Shown here: positions 27,290-36,679 of the stretch, in pieces
Position numbering within the stretch: position 1 is the stretch's first letter
How the letters are laid out: every line of letters begins with the position of its first letter
Source: Massilia aquatica
GTDB taxonomy: Bacteria > Pseudomonadota > Gammaproteobacteria > Burkholderiales > Burkholderiaceae_D
Direction of reading: 5' to 3'
Assembly (NCBI RefSeq): GCF_011682045.1
Contig: NZ_VVIW01000021.1
Location: 47,729 to 111,728 of the forward strand
DNA length: 64,000 nucleotides
Notes under the pieces: generated by a model
The model's input: only the letters and a program-made list of their open reading frames with translations
What the model was told of the DNA's origin: nothing
The model's database searches: none
Position numbers and translations under genes: made by a program

Positions 27290-28425
27290 GATTTCGCACT
27301 CTTCCTGAATTGTTTTTTATGTTCGCACAAGGCGTCGTACAAGGATTCGTAAGCGGCCACCATGGCCGCCATGTTGTAGTGGCGCTCGATGCGCGCGCGC
27401 CCGGCCGTGCCGTGTTCCAGCCTTAATGCGGCATCGAGCGCGTAAGCTTCCAGCGCGGCGGCCATGGCCGGCGCGTCGGACGGCGGCGCCAAGAGGCCGG
27501 TCACACCCTCGGCCACCACTTCGGGCACGCCGCCCACGCGCGTGCCGACCACCGGCAGGCCGCTCGCCATCGCTTCCAGCGCGGAACCGGGCGTGCCCTC
27601 GGCAATCGAGGACAGCGCAAAGATATCGAAGCCGCGCAGGATGTCGGCCACATCAAGACGCGCGCCCGGCAGCCAGACCAGATCGGCCACGCCGGCCTGT
27701 TCGGCCTGCGCCTGCAAGGCCGCCAGCAGCGGCCCGCCGCCGACGACCGCCAGGCGCACCTGCGGCAGGCGCGCGTGCAGCAGCACGAAGGCGCGCAGCA
27801 GGGTCGCGTGGTCCTTCACGTCCTGGATGCGCCCGACAGTGCCGATGACGATGGTATCGAGCCCGAAATGACGGACCGCGCTGCCCTGCGGCGTGAATTT
27901 GTCGGCGTCGATGCCGTTCGAGAGCAGCCGGCTCTTGTTTCCGGCCACGCCGATGACCTGGCGGGTCCAGGCCAGCATGTCGGCCGAATTGGCGTAGCAG
28001 CAGTCGTAGAACGGCACCATCAGGCGGCGCAGCATGTTGTGCTTGCGGTTGCGCCCTTGCGGGTCGCCCGCGTCGCGCCCATGCAGGCCGTTGATGCGCA
28101 CCGGGACCCCGGCCAGCATCGCCGCCGGGGCGTATTCGACCGCCGACAGGTTATAGGTATGCAGGATGGTCGGGCGCAGGCGGCGCAGCAGTTTGAACAG
28201 CGCCGCGTGGGTGCCGAGCGACAAACCGGGCTGCTTGTGCAGCGCGAACAGCTCCACCCCGGGCTTGGTGATCTTGTCGGCGAAGGCGGTGTAGCCGGTC
28301 AGGCACACCACCGCGTGGCGGTAGTGGGTGGCCGGCATGCGGTTGATGCGCTCGACCAGCAAAGACTCCAGCCCGCCGAAGTCGAGGCGGTAGATCAGGT
28401 GGACGACCAGGGGAATATCAGTCAT
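27277..28425 (-). CDS. glycosyltransferase, PEP-CTERM/EpsH1 system (TIGR03088 type)
   Basis: 382 residues. HLIYRLDFGGLESLLVERIN at the N-terminus and the C-terminal block SIAEGTPGSALEAMASGLPV (E-x7-E) define a GT4 of the exosortase-linked subfamily. It starts at 28425 with an ATGA overlap to the exosortase gene, so the two should be made from one message. It adds a sugar to the lipid-linked repeat unit; donor unknown. Confidence 0.9.
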   Translation of the reverse strand: MTDIPLVVHLIYRLDFGGLESLLVERINRMPATHYRHAVVCLTGYTAFADKITKPGVELFALHKQPGLSLGTHAALFKLLRRLRPTILHTYNLSAVEYAPAAMLAGVPVRINGLHGRDAGDPQGRNRKHNMLRRLMVPFYDCCYANSADMLAWTRQVIGVAGNKSRLLSNGIDADKFTPQGSAVRHFGLDTIVIGTVGRIQDVKDHATLLRAFVLLHARLPQVRLAVVGGGPLLAALQAQAEQAGVADLVWLPGARLDVADILRGFDIFALSSIAEGTPGSALEAMASGLPVVGTRVGGVPEVVAEGVTGLLAPPSDAPAMAAALEAYALDAALRLEHGTAGRARIERHYNMAAMVAAYESLYDALCEHKKQFRKSAKSCVE

Positions 28426-29969
28426 CTATGCCTCGTGTTGGCGGCCAGCGCGGCCTCGATCGCGGCCAGGTCGCCCTTGAGGAAGGCGCGCATCGCCACC
28501 CGCGCCGGCTCCGGATTCTCGTCATACATGGCGAACACCATCACGGCGGCGCCGTCGTCGCTGGCGTGCAGCAGCTTCTGGCGGATCTGCAGCAGCTTGC
28601 CGACGTAGTCGTTGCTGGTGGTGCTGCCGTCGATCCAGTACCAGTGCCACACCAGCATCTTGCCGTCCGGGCCGGACATGGTGCTCTCGCGCACCCGCAG
28701 GCTGCGCGTGCCGATCGCTTCGTCGCGCACCACTGTGGTCACGGTGCGCCACACCGGGGCCGCCACCGGCGACAGGCGGTTGGTGGTGGTAATGAGCTTG
28801 GTGCCTTCGGGCGGCTTGCGGTAGTACAGCAGCTTGACGCCGACGCCGACGCCATCCTGCGCATGGAACTGCTGCAGTTCGGCGTTCGCTTTCGGGAAGG
28901 CCGGGGTCCAGTCGACGAACGCCGGGCCGCGCGGCGCCACGGTGGCCACATCGGTCAAGACCACCGGCGCGGGCGCCGCTTCGGTCTTCTCCAGGTAATA
29001 CTGGTAAGCGGGCCAGACGCCAACGCAGGCGATGATCGCCAGCGCGGCCGGCAGCAGTTTGCCGATCGGCGCCGGCGGCGCGTCCGGCAGGACCGGCGAC
29101 GCCTCCACTTCGACGGCAGGGGCAGTATCTTCGCGCCAGATGGCGCCGATCCAGAACAGCAGGAACATCACGATGCCGAAAAAGATCCAGCCGTAGATCA
29201 GATGGTCGACGCCGACCGCCAGGGTCATGCCGCTCAGGTGGCCGATCATCACGATCAGGTAGGCGCGCGCGCCGTTGGCGAAAATCGGCACGATGATCGA
29301 GGCCAAGATGAACAGGGCACGGCGCCAGGTGCTGCGATAGGTCAGGTAGGCGTACAGGCAGCCCAGGGTCACCGACGAAATCAGGTAGCGCACGCCGCTG
29401 CACGCTTCCACCACCGACCAGTTGCCGCTCGGGATACTGAAGTTGTTCCCCTCGCGGAAAACCGGAATGCCGGTGGCGATCAGCGCGTCGACCGTGAAGT
29501 TGGCGGTCATGCCGATCAGCGGTTCGATGAACACGTCGCCGAACGGCACCGCGAACAACAGGAACGCCAGCGGAAAGGCCAGGCTGCGCGCGATCGGCAG
29601 GCCGAGGATGGCCAGCGCCGACAGGGGCAGCATGGCCACGAACGCGTAGTGGCGCACGATCTGCACTTCGCCCATTTCGCCCAGCAGCCAGGCGGCCCCG
29701 CACGCGGCCAGCAGCGGCAGCGCGGGCCACCACGGCGCTACCTGCATGCTGCGCAGCAGGTCGCGCCGGCCCCAGATCAGCCACAGGCTGATCGGCAGGA
29801 TCACGTAACCGTGCGCGAAGGTGCCGGAGCTGTCCCAGATATTGACGATCGACGCCGCCGTCTTGAAGTAGGCGAGCAAGGGAAACAGCAGCACGGCGCC
29901 GATCAGGAGCGACTGCAGCACATACGAACGGGCCGGACGCACCGGGTTGAGGGCAAGACCTTGATCCAC
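28422..29969 (-). CDS. xrtA: exosortase A with C-terminal EpsI domain
   Basis: 515 residues. Exosortase: an inner-membrane cysteine transpeptidase that cuts PEP-CTERM proteins at their C-terminal sorting signal. The catalytic set is visible: Cys190 in VVEACSGVRYL, Arg235 in ANGARAYLIV and His256 in GVDHLIYGW, within about eight membrane segments. After residue ~290 comes a periplasmic EpsI-like domain (DWTPAFPKANAELQQF ... GVKLLYYRKPPEGTKL). The GTG start at 29969 shares one base with the upstream stop; no ATG fits. It is embedded in the polysaccharide operon, as is typical for XrtA. A substrate is encoded at 43593. Confidence 0.95.
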   Translation of the reverse strand: MDQGLALNPVRPARSYVLQSLLIGAVLLFPLLAYFKTAASIVNIWDSSGTFAHGYVILPISLWLIWGRRDLLRSMQVAPWWPALPLLAACGAAWLLGEMGEVQIVRHYAFVAMLPLSALAILGLPIARSLAFPLAFLLFAVPFGDVFIEPLIGMTANFTVDALIATGIPVFREGNNFSIPSGNWSVVEACSGVRYLISSVTLGCLYAYLTYRSTWRRALFILASIIVPIFANGARAYLIVMIGHLSGMTLAVGVDHLIYGWIFFGIVMFLLFWIGAIWREDTAPAVEVEASPVLPDAPPAPIGKLLPAALAIIACVGVWPAYQYYLEKTEAAPAPVVLTDVATVAPRGPAFVDWTPAFPKANAELQQFHAQDGVGVGVKLLYYRKPPEGTKLITTTNRLSPVAAPVWRTVTTVVRDEAIGTRSLRVRESTMSGPDGKMLVWHWYWIDGSTTSNDYVGKLLQIRQKLLHASDDGAAVMVFAMYDENPEPARVAMRAFLKGDLAAIEAALAANTRHR

Positions 29970-31186
29970 TATGCGCTTTCGACAGACAGTTGTTCCAGCA
30001 GCGAGACCACCGGCGCCAGGTTGCTCGCCCAGCCGTAGCGGGTTTCGACGACGCGGCGCGCGGACGCGCCCATTCCGGGGCGCGGCGTGCTCAAAGCCTG
30101 GCCGATGGCGGCGGCGAACTGCGGCGCATCGTGCGCCAGCAGCAGGTCGCGTCCCGGTTCGGCGGCGATGCCCTCCAGCGCCTGCGGCGAGACCACCACC
30201 GTCTTGGCCATCGACATGGCCTCCAGTACCTTGTTCTGGATGCCGCGCGCAATCCGCAGCGGCGCCACGCACAACGCGGCGTGCGCCACGAACGGGCGCA
30301 CGTCGGGCACGGTGCCGGTGACGGTCACGCCGGGCAGCGCAGCCAGTTGCAGCACCTCGGCCGACGGCCGCGCGCCGACGATGACGAATTGCGCCGCCGG
30401 ATGGCGCGCCAGCACCGAGGGGAAAATCTCGCGCGCGAACCAGCTCACCGCATCCACATTCGGCCAGTAATCCATGGCGCCGCAGAACACCAGCGCCTGC
30501 TGGCCGGCCACGAACGGATTCGGGTAGTCGAGCGGCGCAGGCTGCGGGTTGAAGTAGTCGGTGTCGACGCCATTATTGAAAAAACCGATGCGTTCGGCGC
30601 TTTCGGGCGCCAGCTCGCGAAACAGCGCCGCTTCCGGCGCCGAGACGAACAGCGCGGCGGCACTCTCTTGCGCCACCTTGCGCTCGTAGCGCAGCAACTG
30701 GCGCGCTTCGTGCGCGTACAGCATGCTCATGGGCCAGGACTTCTGCACGGCGTACTGGCGCCATTTGTCCGAATCGACATCGCAAAAGTCGACCACGCGG
30801 CGCGCCTGCGGGTACGGCTCGGCATACTGCGCCATGGCCGACGAAAACACCAGCACGCGGTCGATCTGGTGGGCCGCCATGGTCTTGCCGACCCACTCGC
30901 GCAAGCCCTTGTCGCGGTAGTAGTCGAGCGAAAGCGAGCGGTTGGCCAGCAGCGCGCCCAGGCTGCGCACGCGCGCCATGGCCGGATCGAGACGGGCGAA
31001 GTGGCTCGACGCGCACAGGGCCTGCACGCGCGGCAGGTGCTGCCAGTCGTCGGCATCGTCCACGAACGTGGCCAGGTGCACCTTGTAATGGCGCGCCAGG
31101 TGCTTGAGCAGGTGATACGAACGGATCTTGTCGCCCTTGTTGGGCGGGTAGGGAATCCGGTGGATCAGCAGCAGCAGGTCGTCCAC
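29969..31186 (-). CDS. glycosyltransferase, PEP-CTERM/EpsH1 system (TIGR03087 type)
   Basis: 405 residues if the GTG at 31186 is used, two bases after the preceding stop. An ATG at 31255 would add 23 residues overlapping the FemAB gene. The N-terminal LLLIHRIPYPPNKGDKIRSY is the hallmark of this XrtA-associated sugar transferase family. GT-B features follow: FFNNGVDTDYFNP, VFCGAMDYWPNVDAV, and IARGIQNKVLEAMSMAKTVV as donor-site region. It directly precedes xrtA. Confidence 0.9.
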   Translation of the reverse strand: MDDLLLLIHRIPYPPNKGDKIRSYHLLKHLARHYKVHLATFVDDADDWQHLPRVQALCASSHFARLDPAMARVRSLGALLANRSLSLDYYRDKGLREWVGKTMAAHQIDRVLVFSSAMAQYAEPYPQARRVVDFCDVDSDKWRQYAVQKSWPMSMLYAHEARQLLRYERKVAQESAAALFVSAPEAALFRELAPESAERIGFFNNGVDTDYFNPQPAPLDYPNPFVAGQQALVFCGAMDYWPNVDAVSWFAREIFPSVLARHPAAQFVIVGARPSAEVLQLAALPGVTVTGTVPDVRPFVAHAALCVAPLRIARGIQNKVLEAMSMAKTVVVSPQALEGIAAEPGRDLLLAHDAPQFAAAIGQALSTPRPGMGASARRVVETRYGWASNLAPVVSLLEQLSVESA

Positions 31187-31188
31187 GC

Positions 31189-32295
31189 TCAGCCCAGGCT
31201 CTTGACGATGTGCGGACCGAGGACATTGGCCAGCGCCAGCGGCATTTTTTTCCACAGCTTGATGAACAGCTGGTACTTGGGATTGAGCGGGTTGTTGTCG
31301 GGCAGTTCGGTCGACGCGTACAGGCGGTATTCGTAGGCCAGCGGCGTCGGCGAAAAACCCCAGTTCTTCTTGAAGTCGAAGGCGCCGGTACCGAGTTTAC
31401 TGCGGCCGAAATCGAAGATGCGGGCGCCGCGCGCGGCGGCGGCCTGCATCAGGTTCCAGTACATGAAGTCATTGCCGGCGAATTCGCGCGCGGCCGGCAT
31501 GCCGCCGCCGTAGTACGGCAGCACTTCGTCGCGGAAGTAAAAGCTCAGCACCCCGGCCACGATCGCGCCATCCTTGACGATGATGCGGATTTCGCATTCC
31601 TCCCCAAAAACCTCCTTGATCACCGCGAAGTACTTTTTCGGGAACACCGGGGTGCCCAGGCGGTGCACGCTGGTGGCGTAGGCGATGAAGAAGCGGTCCA
31701 CGCCCTGGTCGATTTCGGCGGTGAGGCCGCACTTGATCCCCTTGCGCACCATGGCGCGCTGCTTGCGCGGGATGGCGTTCATGTTCTCGTCGTCGTCGGC
31801 CGTAATCGCCTTGCGGAAGGTGACGTACAGCTCCTTCTGGTGCCAGGCCGGATCGCCCGCGTGCGCCGGCAGCAGGTTACGGTATTCCAGGTGGCCGACC
31901 TTGAGCGACGCGGCCAGCTTGTCGGCGGCGGCATCGAGCAGCGGACGGGCCACATCACTGGTGGCGGCCACGCCGCCCAGCACGCAGAACGGGAGCGATC
32001 CGAGCGAATGGCCGAACAGGCGGCTCTTGATTTCGGCCAGCGGCAGCACGCCGATGATCCGGCCATCCTGTTCGACGTAATAGAACCAGGTCTTGTGGCC
32101 GTACACGCGGTCGATGATGGTTTGCCAGCCGGCGCGGTGGAAGAAGGTCGCTTCCGGGCAGGCGGCGACAAACGCGTCCCACTTCGCCATGTCGGCCGCG
32201 TCGCCGGCGCGCAGCAGATGCACGGTGGCGGCGCCGCCAGCGCCGCCACCAGCCGTGGCCGGGCGGTCCTGCACAAGGTCGGTAGTCAAACTCAT
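31189..32295 (-). CDS. FemAB-like protein, XrtA/PEP-CTERM system-associated
   Basis: 368 residues from the ATG at 32295 (ATGA overlap with the deacetylase). The fold is that of peptidoglycan FemAB/GNAT acyltransferases: TFFHRAGWQTIIDRVYGHKT and GVLPLAEIKSRLFGHSLGSL near the N-terminus, IPRKQRAMVRKGIK mid-protein, and FGRSKLGTGAFDFKKNWGF near the C-terminus, a block strongly conserved in the XrtA subfamily. It probably transfers an aminoacyl or acyl group onto the polysaccharide repeat. Confidence 0.9.
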   Translation of the reverse strand: MSLTTDLVQDRPATAGGGAGGAATVHLLRAGDAADMAKWDAFVAACPEATFFHRAGWQTIIDRVYGHKTWFYYVEQDGRIIGVLPLAEIKSRLFGHSLGSLPFCVLGGVAATSDVARPLLDAAADKLAASLKVGHLEYRNLLPAHAGDPAWHQKELYVTFRKAITADDDENMNAIPRKQRAMVRKGIKCGLTAEIDQGVDRFFIAYATSVHRLGTPVFPKKYFAVIKEVFGEECEIRIIVKDGAIVAGVLSFYFRDEVLPYYGGGMPAAREFAGNDFMYWNLMQAAAARGARIFDFGRSKLGTGAFDFKKNWGFSPTPLAYEYRLYASTELPDNNPLNPKYQLFIKLWKKMPLALANVLGPHIVKSLG

Positions 32296-33176
32296 TTGGT
32301 CCCTAAAAAGATGCGGTCCATGCGGTCCCAGGCAAAATCGCGGGTGAGCAGCTTGATGCGCCCTTCCATGCGTTGCAGGTTGACGTAATGGCGGAAACGG
32401 GTTTTCAGGCTGGCGCCTTCGGGACGCGGCTGGCCGGGATCGAGTTCCCACGGGTGGAAGTAAAAGATGGCCGGCTGGCCGTCGTCGCTGTTCACGCGCC
32501 GCATCATCCAGCGCGACAGGCTGTAAGGCAACAGGCGAAAGTAACCGCCGCCGCCGGCCGGCAGCTTGCGCTGGCCCAGCATGGCGGTGGTGATCGGCAC
32601 TTCCAGCAAGCCATCGGGCCCGTTCGGATAAAACGCGAAGCGCGGCGCGTCGGGCATGCCGTAGTGGTCGTGGGCGATCGGGTAGATGCTCGAGCTGTAG
32701 CGGTAGCCGGCTTCGTGCAGCACGTCGAGCGCCCACAGGTTGCTGGTACCGATCGAAAAACTCGGGGCGCGGTAGCCCAGCACGGCCTGGCCGCCGATGT
32801 CTTCCAGCAGGGCCTTGCTGCGCTTGATGTCGTCGGCGAATTCGGCGCGGGTCTGGTCCGATGCGCGCAGGTGGCCGTAGCCGTGGCTGGCCAGTTCGTG
32901 GCCGCCGGCGACGATGCGGCGCACCATGTCCGGATAGCGTTCGGCGATCCAGCCCAGGGTAAAGAAGGTGGCGTGCACGCCGCCGCTCTCCAGGATGGCG
33001 AGGATGCGTTCGATGTTCGCCTCGACCCGGCACTCGCGCGAGGGCCAGGACTCGCGCGCGATGATGGGCGCGAAGGCCGACACCTGGAAGTAGTCTTCGA
33101 CGTCGATCGTCATCGCATTGCGGATCGGTTGGCCGAGCGCGCGCGGCATGGCGGCGGGATGCAGGCGGTCGTTCAT
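32292..33176 (-). CDS. polysaccharide deacetylase, PEP-CTERM locus type (DUF3473)
   Basis: 294 residues. NodB-like domain with MTIDVEDYFQVSAF (motif 1, D-x-E-D variant), ELASHGYGHLRAS (metal-binding His) and GYRAPSFSIG (motif 3). The C-terminal YFHPWELDPGQPRP is the DUF3473 signature of XrtA loci. No signal peptide. It should remove acetyl groups from aminosugars of the exopolysaccharide. Coupled by ATGA to both neighbours, the ATPase upstream and the FemAB gene downstream. Confidence 0.93.
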   Translation of the reverse strand: MNDRLHPAAMPRALGQPIRNAMTIDVEDYFQVSAFAPIIARESWPSRECRVEANIERILAILESGGVHATFFTLGWIAERYPDMVRRIVAGGHELASHGYGHLRASDQTRAEFADDIKRSKALLEDIGGQAVLGYRAPSFSIGTSNLWALDVLHEAGYRYSSSIYPIAHDHYGMPDAPRFAFYPNGPDGLLEVPITTAMLGQRKLPAGGGGYFRLLPYSLSRWMMRRVNSDDGQPAIFYFHPWELDPGQPRPEGASLKTRFRHYVNLQRMEGRIKLLTRDFAWDRMDRIFLGTK

Positions 33177-34198
33177 TCGTGATCCGATGAGTGATGGTCA
33201 GGCGCCGGGTGCGACAGCGCCGGCAGGGTACTGACGACTTTCTTGAGGATCGACAGCACCGAGGCCATCGACTTTTCCATCTTCAGGATGCGTTCGTCCA
33301 GGTAGCCGGGATTGTCCAGCGTGCCGATCGAGTCCACTCCCCGCAGGGCGGCGGCGGCCTGTTCGCGCACCACTTCCGGCGGCAGTTCGTATTCCTGGCG
33401 GATGTCGCGCACCACTTCGTTGACATCGGCTTCGGTAAAGGCGTGCATCTCTTCCAGGTAGCCCATCAGCAGCAGGCGGTCGCACAGGGCGTTGGTCTTC
33501 CTTGGAATGCCGCCGCTGTAGTCGTAGATGGCGGCGTGCGCGCCGGCCGAAAACGAGGGGTCGTCGTTCCAGCCGACCGTATGCAGGCGGTGCTCTACAT
33601 AGGCCTGGGTTTCCGGGCCGTCCATCGGGCCGAGATGATAGCTGGCCGTGATGCGCTGGCGCAGCTGCTGCATGCCGGCGCTGTGCAGGGTGGTGCGGAA
33701 CTCCGGCTGGCCCAGCAAGAAGGTTTGCAGCAGCGATTTGTCGTCGGTCTGGAAGTTCGACAGCATGCGCAGTTCCTCGACCGCGCGCGGGGTCAGGTTC
33801 TGCGCTTCGTCGACCACCAGCAAGGCACGCTTGCCTTCGTCGTCGCAGGCGCGCAGGAACTGTTCGAGGCGTTCAAGCAGCGCGGTCTTGCTGGCGTTTT
33901 CGTACGGCAGGCCGAAGGCGGCCACCACGGTGCGCAGGGTGTCGTCGGCATCGAGATGGGTGTTGACGATGTGGGCCGCTACGATCTGCTCGGACGGCAT
34001 CTGCTTGAACAGGTTGCGCACCAGCGTGGTCTTGCCGGCGCCGACTTCACCGGTGATGACGATAAAGCCTTCGCCGTGCGACAGGCCGTACTCGAGGTAC
34101 GCCATGGCGCGCTTGTGGCCTTTGCTGGCAAAGAAAAAATGCGGGTCCGGCCGCAGCCGGAAGGGCTTGTCGCTCAGCCCATAATAGGTTTCATACAT
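33173..34198 (-). CDS. XrtA/PEP-CTERM system-associated ATPase (ExeA-like AAA)
   Basis: 341 residues, MYETYYGLSDKPFRLRPDPH at the N-terminus. Walker A GEVGAGKTTLV (residues ~50-60), Walker B ALLVVDEAQNL and IPRKTNALCDRLLL (sensor 2 region) give an AAA ATPase of the ExeA/GspA type. It is a constant member of XrtA loci and may energise export or complex assembly. The C-terminal ~60 residues form a possible coiled coil (ERILKMEKSMASVLSILKKV). Confidence 0.93.
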   Translation of the reverse strand: MYETYYGLSDKPFRLRPDPHFFFASKGHKRAMAYLEYGLSHGEGFIVITGEVGAGKTTLVRNLFKQMPSEQIVAAHIVNTHLDADDTLRTVVAAFGLPYENASKTALLERLEQFLRACDDEGKRALLVVDEAQNLTPRAVEELRMLSNFQTDDKSLLQTFLLGQPEFRTTLHSAGMQQLRQRITASYHLGPMDGPETQAYVEHRLHTVGWNDDPSFSAGAHAAIYDYSGGIPRKTNALCDRLLLMGYLEEMHAFTEADVNEVVRDIRQEYELPPEVVREQAAAALRGVDSIGTLDNPGYLDERILKMEKSMASVLSILKKVVSTLPALSHPAPDHHSSDHE

Positions 34199-34214
34199 CG
34201 CTGACTCGATTCGG

Positions 34215-35771
34215 CTAGAACTGCAAGGACAGAGAGGCCGTTAAGGCGTTCTCGCGGTACGACGCGGCCTGGTCGGCCGTGGTACCGGACACGCGGCGCG
34301 CCTCCAGGGCGCCCCGCACTTTGGGCGAAAACTGGCGCGTCACGGCCAGTCGCAAGGCTGTATTCTTACTGGCGATGCCGGTGCCGTTCGACTCCTGGCG
34401 TGAGCTGATCCACGAGGCGTTGATCGCGCTGCGCGAGGTCAGGCGCATGTTCCACATGGCGCTGCCGCCACGCTGGGTGGTGTCGTCGTTCAGGCGCGCG
34501 CTGGCGGGACCGGTGAGCAGGCTGTCGGTCTGGATCAGCGACAGGCCTTCGCGCCGGCTGTCGAAGGCGCTCACGATCAGGGTGGTGCGCGCCGTGTTGA
34601 AGGCGACCGACGCTTGCAGCTGCTTCTGCAAAATAAAGCGGTTGCTGAAGTAGTTGATGCTGTCGGCCAGCGAGGCTGGCAGGCCGGTGGCGCGGATGTA
34701 GGCGTCGACCGCCTGGGCGCGCGCCGCCGCATCGGGAATCTGCGCAATGAACAGGCGGTCGAGCATGGAGGCCGTGTCGATGGTGGCCGGCAACAGCAGT
34801 TGCGAGCGGGTGGTGGTGACCGAATCGCTGTAGTTGATGCTCCACACCGAACGGCGGCTGCGGTGCAGCGCCTGCAGGTTGTAGGTATTGCCGTAATAGC
34901 GCTTGCCGGCGCCGGCCACGAGACTGGTGCGCGGGCTCGGGGTCCATTCGATGCCGCCCTGCCAGAAGCGCCCTTTGGTGGGCGCGCCATCGGACTGGTA
35001 ATCGTATTCGTCGTAGCCGGCGCTGGCGGTCAGGTTGACGTCGGCGCCGAGGCGGTAGCGCGTGTTCGCGCTGACCATCTTCACGCTCGATTCGGGCGCG
35101 ATGCTGTCGTCCACGCGCTGGTGGCTGTATTGCAGGCCCCAGCCCAGGCGGCGGAAGGTGCGCCCGCTGTTCAGGTTCATGACCAGCAGGTCGCCGCTGC
35201 TGTCGCCAAAACCGGTGCGGCCGGCGTCAACCGCGTCGTGGGTATAGCGCACGGCGGCGGTGGCGCTGTTGCCGAAGCGGTGCAGCAGGTAGGGGCTGAC
35301 CCTCCAGGTCTTGACGTTGGCGCGGTTGGCGCTCGCATAGCCGTTGCCGTTCACTTGCGGGCCGAAGGCCGATACCGGCTGCTGGCCGATGGCGCCGTCG
35401 GCGTCCAGGAACAGCAGGTCGTCGATCACGGTGGCGCGCACGTCGGTGCGCAGTTGCGACTGCGCGTGGCGCACCCCTTCCACGCCGTCGTCGTCAAAAG
35501 CGTAGTAGTGCAGCTGGTAGTTGGCCGAAGCTTTTAAGCGCGGGCCGCGGTTGAGCAGCGTGAAGCCCGGCGTCAGTTCGGTCACGAAGCGGCTCTTGGC
35601 CTCTTCCGCGCGGCTCAGGGCGACGTTATCGGTGTAAGTTTCGCGCAGGTCGACGGTGGGCGTGAAGCGCCACTCGGCGCGCGCGCCAGGCGCGGCCAGC
35701 AAGGCCGCCAGGGCCGCCGGCACGACCACGGCGCGGCGCCGCGACGCACGCTTAGCCATAGTGGTAGTCAT
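34215..35771 (-). CDS. outer-membrane beta-barrel protein, XrtA-associated (TIGR03016 type)
   Basis: 518 residues. A signal peptide ends at APGARA (residue ~32), followed by EWRFTPTVDLRETYTDNVAL, the start of this XrtA-restricted family. Many alternating polar/hydrophobic strands and a terminal Phe (ALTASLSLQF) point to an outer-membrane barrel. It is a candidate secretion or capsule-export pore. The first ATG at 35771 overlaps the kinase gene by 20 bases; an internal ATG at 35759 is equally possible and neither has a strong ribosome site. Confidence 0.9.
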   Translation of the reverse strand: MTTTMAKRASRRRAVVVPAALAALLAAPGARAEWRFTPTVDLRETYTDNVALSRAEEAKSRFVTELTPGFTLLNRGPRLKASANYQLHYYAFDDDGVEGVRHAQSQLRTDVRATVIDDLLFLDADGAIGQQPVSAFGPQVNGNGYASANRANVKTWRVSPYLLHRFGNSATAAVRYTHDAVDAGRTGFGDSSGDLLVMNLNSGRTFRRLGWGLQYSHQRVDDSIAPESSVKMVSANTRYRLGADVNLTASAGYDEYDYQSDGAPTKGRFWQGGIEWTPSPRTSLVAGAGKRYYGNTYNLQALHRSRRSVWSINYSDSVTTTRSQLLLPATIDTASMLDRLFIAQIPDAAARAQAVDAYIRATGLPASLADSINYFSNRFILQKQLQASVAFNTARTTLIVSAFDSRREGLSLIQTDSLLTGPASARLNDDTTQRGGSAMWNMRLTSRSAINASWISSRQESNGTGIASKNTALRLAVTRQFSPKVRGALEARRVSGTTADQAASYRENALTASLSLQF

Positions 35772-36654
35772 ACGTTTCGGTGCCGGGGAATTCGCGCGTC
35801 TTGTTGTAGATCAGGTTCACATTGCTGCACCCTTCCAGCTGGCGCAGCGATTCCTTGACCGCGTGCTGGGTGGTGCCTTCGGCTTCGACCACCAGCGCGA
35901 TCTGGCCCATGTGGCTGGCCAGGACATGCGCTTCGCTGGTAAGCAGCAGCGGCGGCGAATCGAAAATGACGATCCGGTCGGGATAGCGGTTGGCGATTTC
36001 GTTGACAAAAGTGCTCATCGCCTGGCTGGCCAGCAGTTCGGTCGCGCGCGGGTTGTTGCTGCCGGCCGGCAGGATGCTGAGCGTGTTCACATTGGTGCGC
36101 AGCATGACGTCGGCCATGTCGAGTTTGTCGTCGAGCAGGATGTCCATCAGGCCGCGGTGGGCCGGCAGGCCGAGCGTGCGCAGCACCGACGGACGCGCCA
36201 CGTCGGCGTCGATCAGCAGCACCGTGTGATCGAGTTCCATGGCGATGCTCATGGCCAGGTTGATCGAGCAAAAGGTCTTGCCTTCTCCCGGCAGCGAGCT
36301 GGTGACCATGATCAGGTTGCCCGGTTTTTCGCCCGGCGCGCGCGGCCCGAAGGCGCGCTTGAGCAAGGGCCGCTTGATGATGCGGAAATCCTCGACCAGG
36401 GTGGTGCGCCCGCCGGCCGCCGTCACCAGGCCGAGCGCCTGCATGCGTTCCAGGTCCAGTTCGACCTGGTTGGCGGTGCGGCGCGGGGCGTGCACGGGGG
36501 CTGCGGCCGGTGCTTCCATCGACGGCGCCGCTGGCGGTGCCGGTGGTGCCGGCGCTGCTGGCGGATGCTCGGCCGCGCGCGCGGCGGCCGCTGGCGCGGC
36601 CTGCTCGTCTTTTTTGTGTTCGATGCGGCTGGCCGCTTTTTCGATAATGCTCAC
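35752..36654 (-). CDS. XrtA-associated tyrosine autokinase (BY-kinase)
   Basis: 300 residues. The GTG at 36654 (MSIIEKAASRIEHKK) is preferred because GGAGAG lies six bases upstream. An ATG at 36699 would run into the chain-length gene. It has a Pro/Ala-rich linker (residues ~20-55), Walker A SSLPGEGKTFCSINL, Walker A' VLLIDADVARPSVL and Walker B IVIFDSPPLLL. The short C-terminal tyrosine cluster (ETYDYHYG) is the likely autophosphorylation site. It controls chain length with the membrane protein at 36680, as in split Wzc systems. Confidence 0.93.
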   Translation of the reverse strand: MSIIEKAASRIEHKKDEQAAPAAAARAAEHPPAAPAPPAPPAAPSMEAPAAAPVHAPRRTANQVELDLERMQALGLVTAAGGRTTLVEDFRIIKRPLLKRAFGPRAPGEKPGNLIMVTSSLPGEGKTFCSINLAMSIAMELDHTVLLIDADVARPSVLRTLGLPAHRGLMDILLDDKLDMADVMLRTNVNTLSILPAGSNNPRATELLASQAMSTFVNEIANRYPDRIVIFDSPPLLLTSEAHVLASHMGQIALVVEAEGTTQHAVKESLRQLEGCSNVNLIYNKTREFPGTETYDYHYG

Positions 36655-36679
36655 GCTGTTCTCTCCAGTGAAGGCCGCA

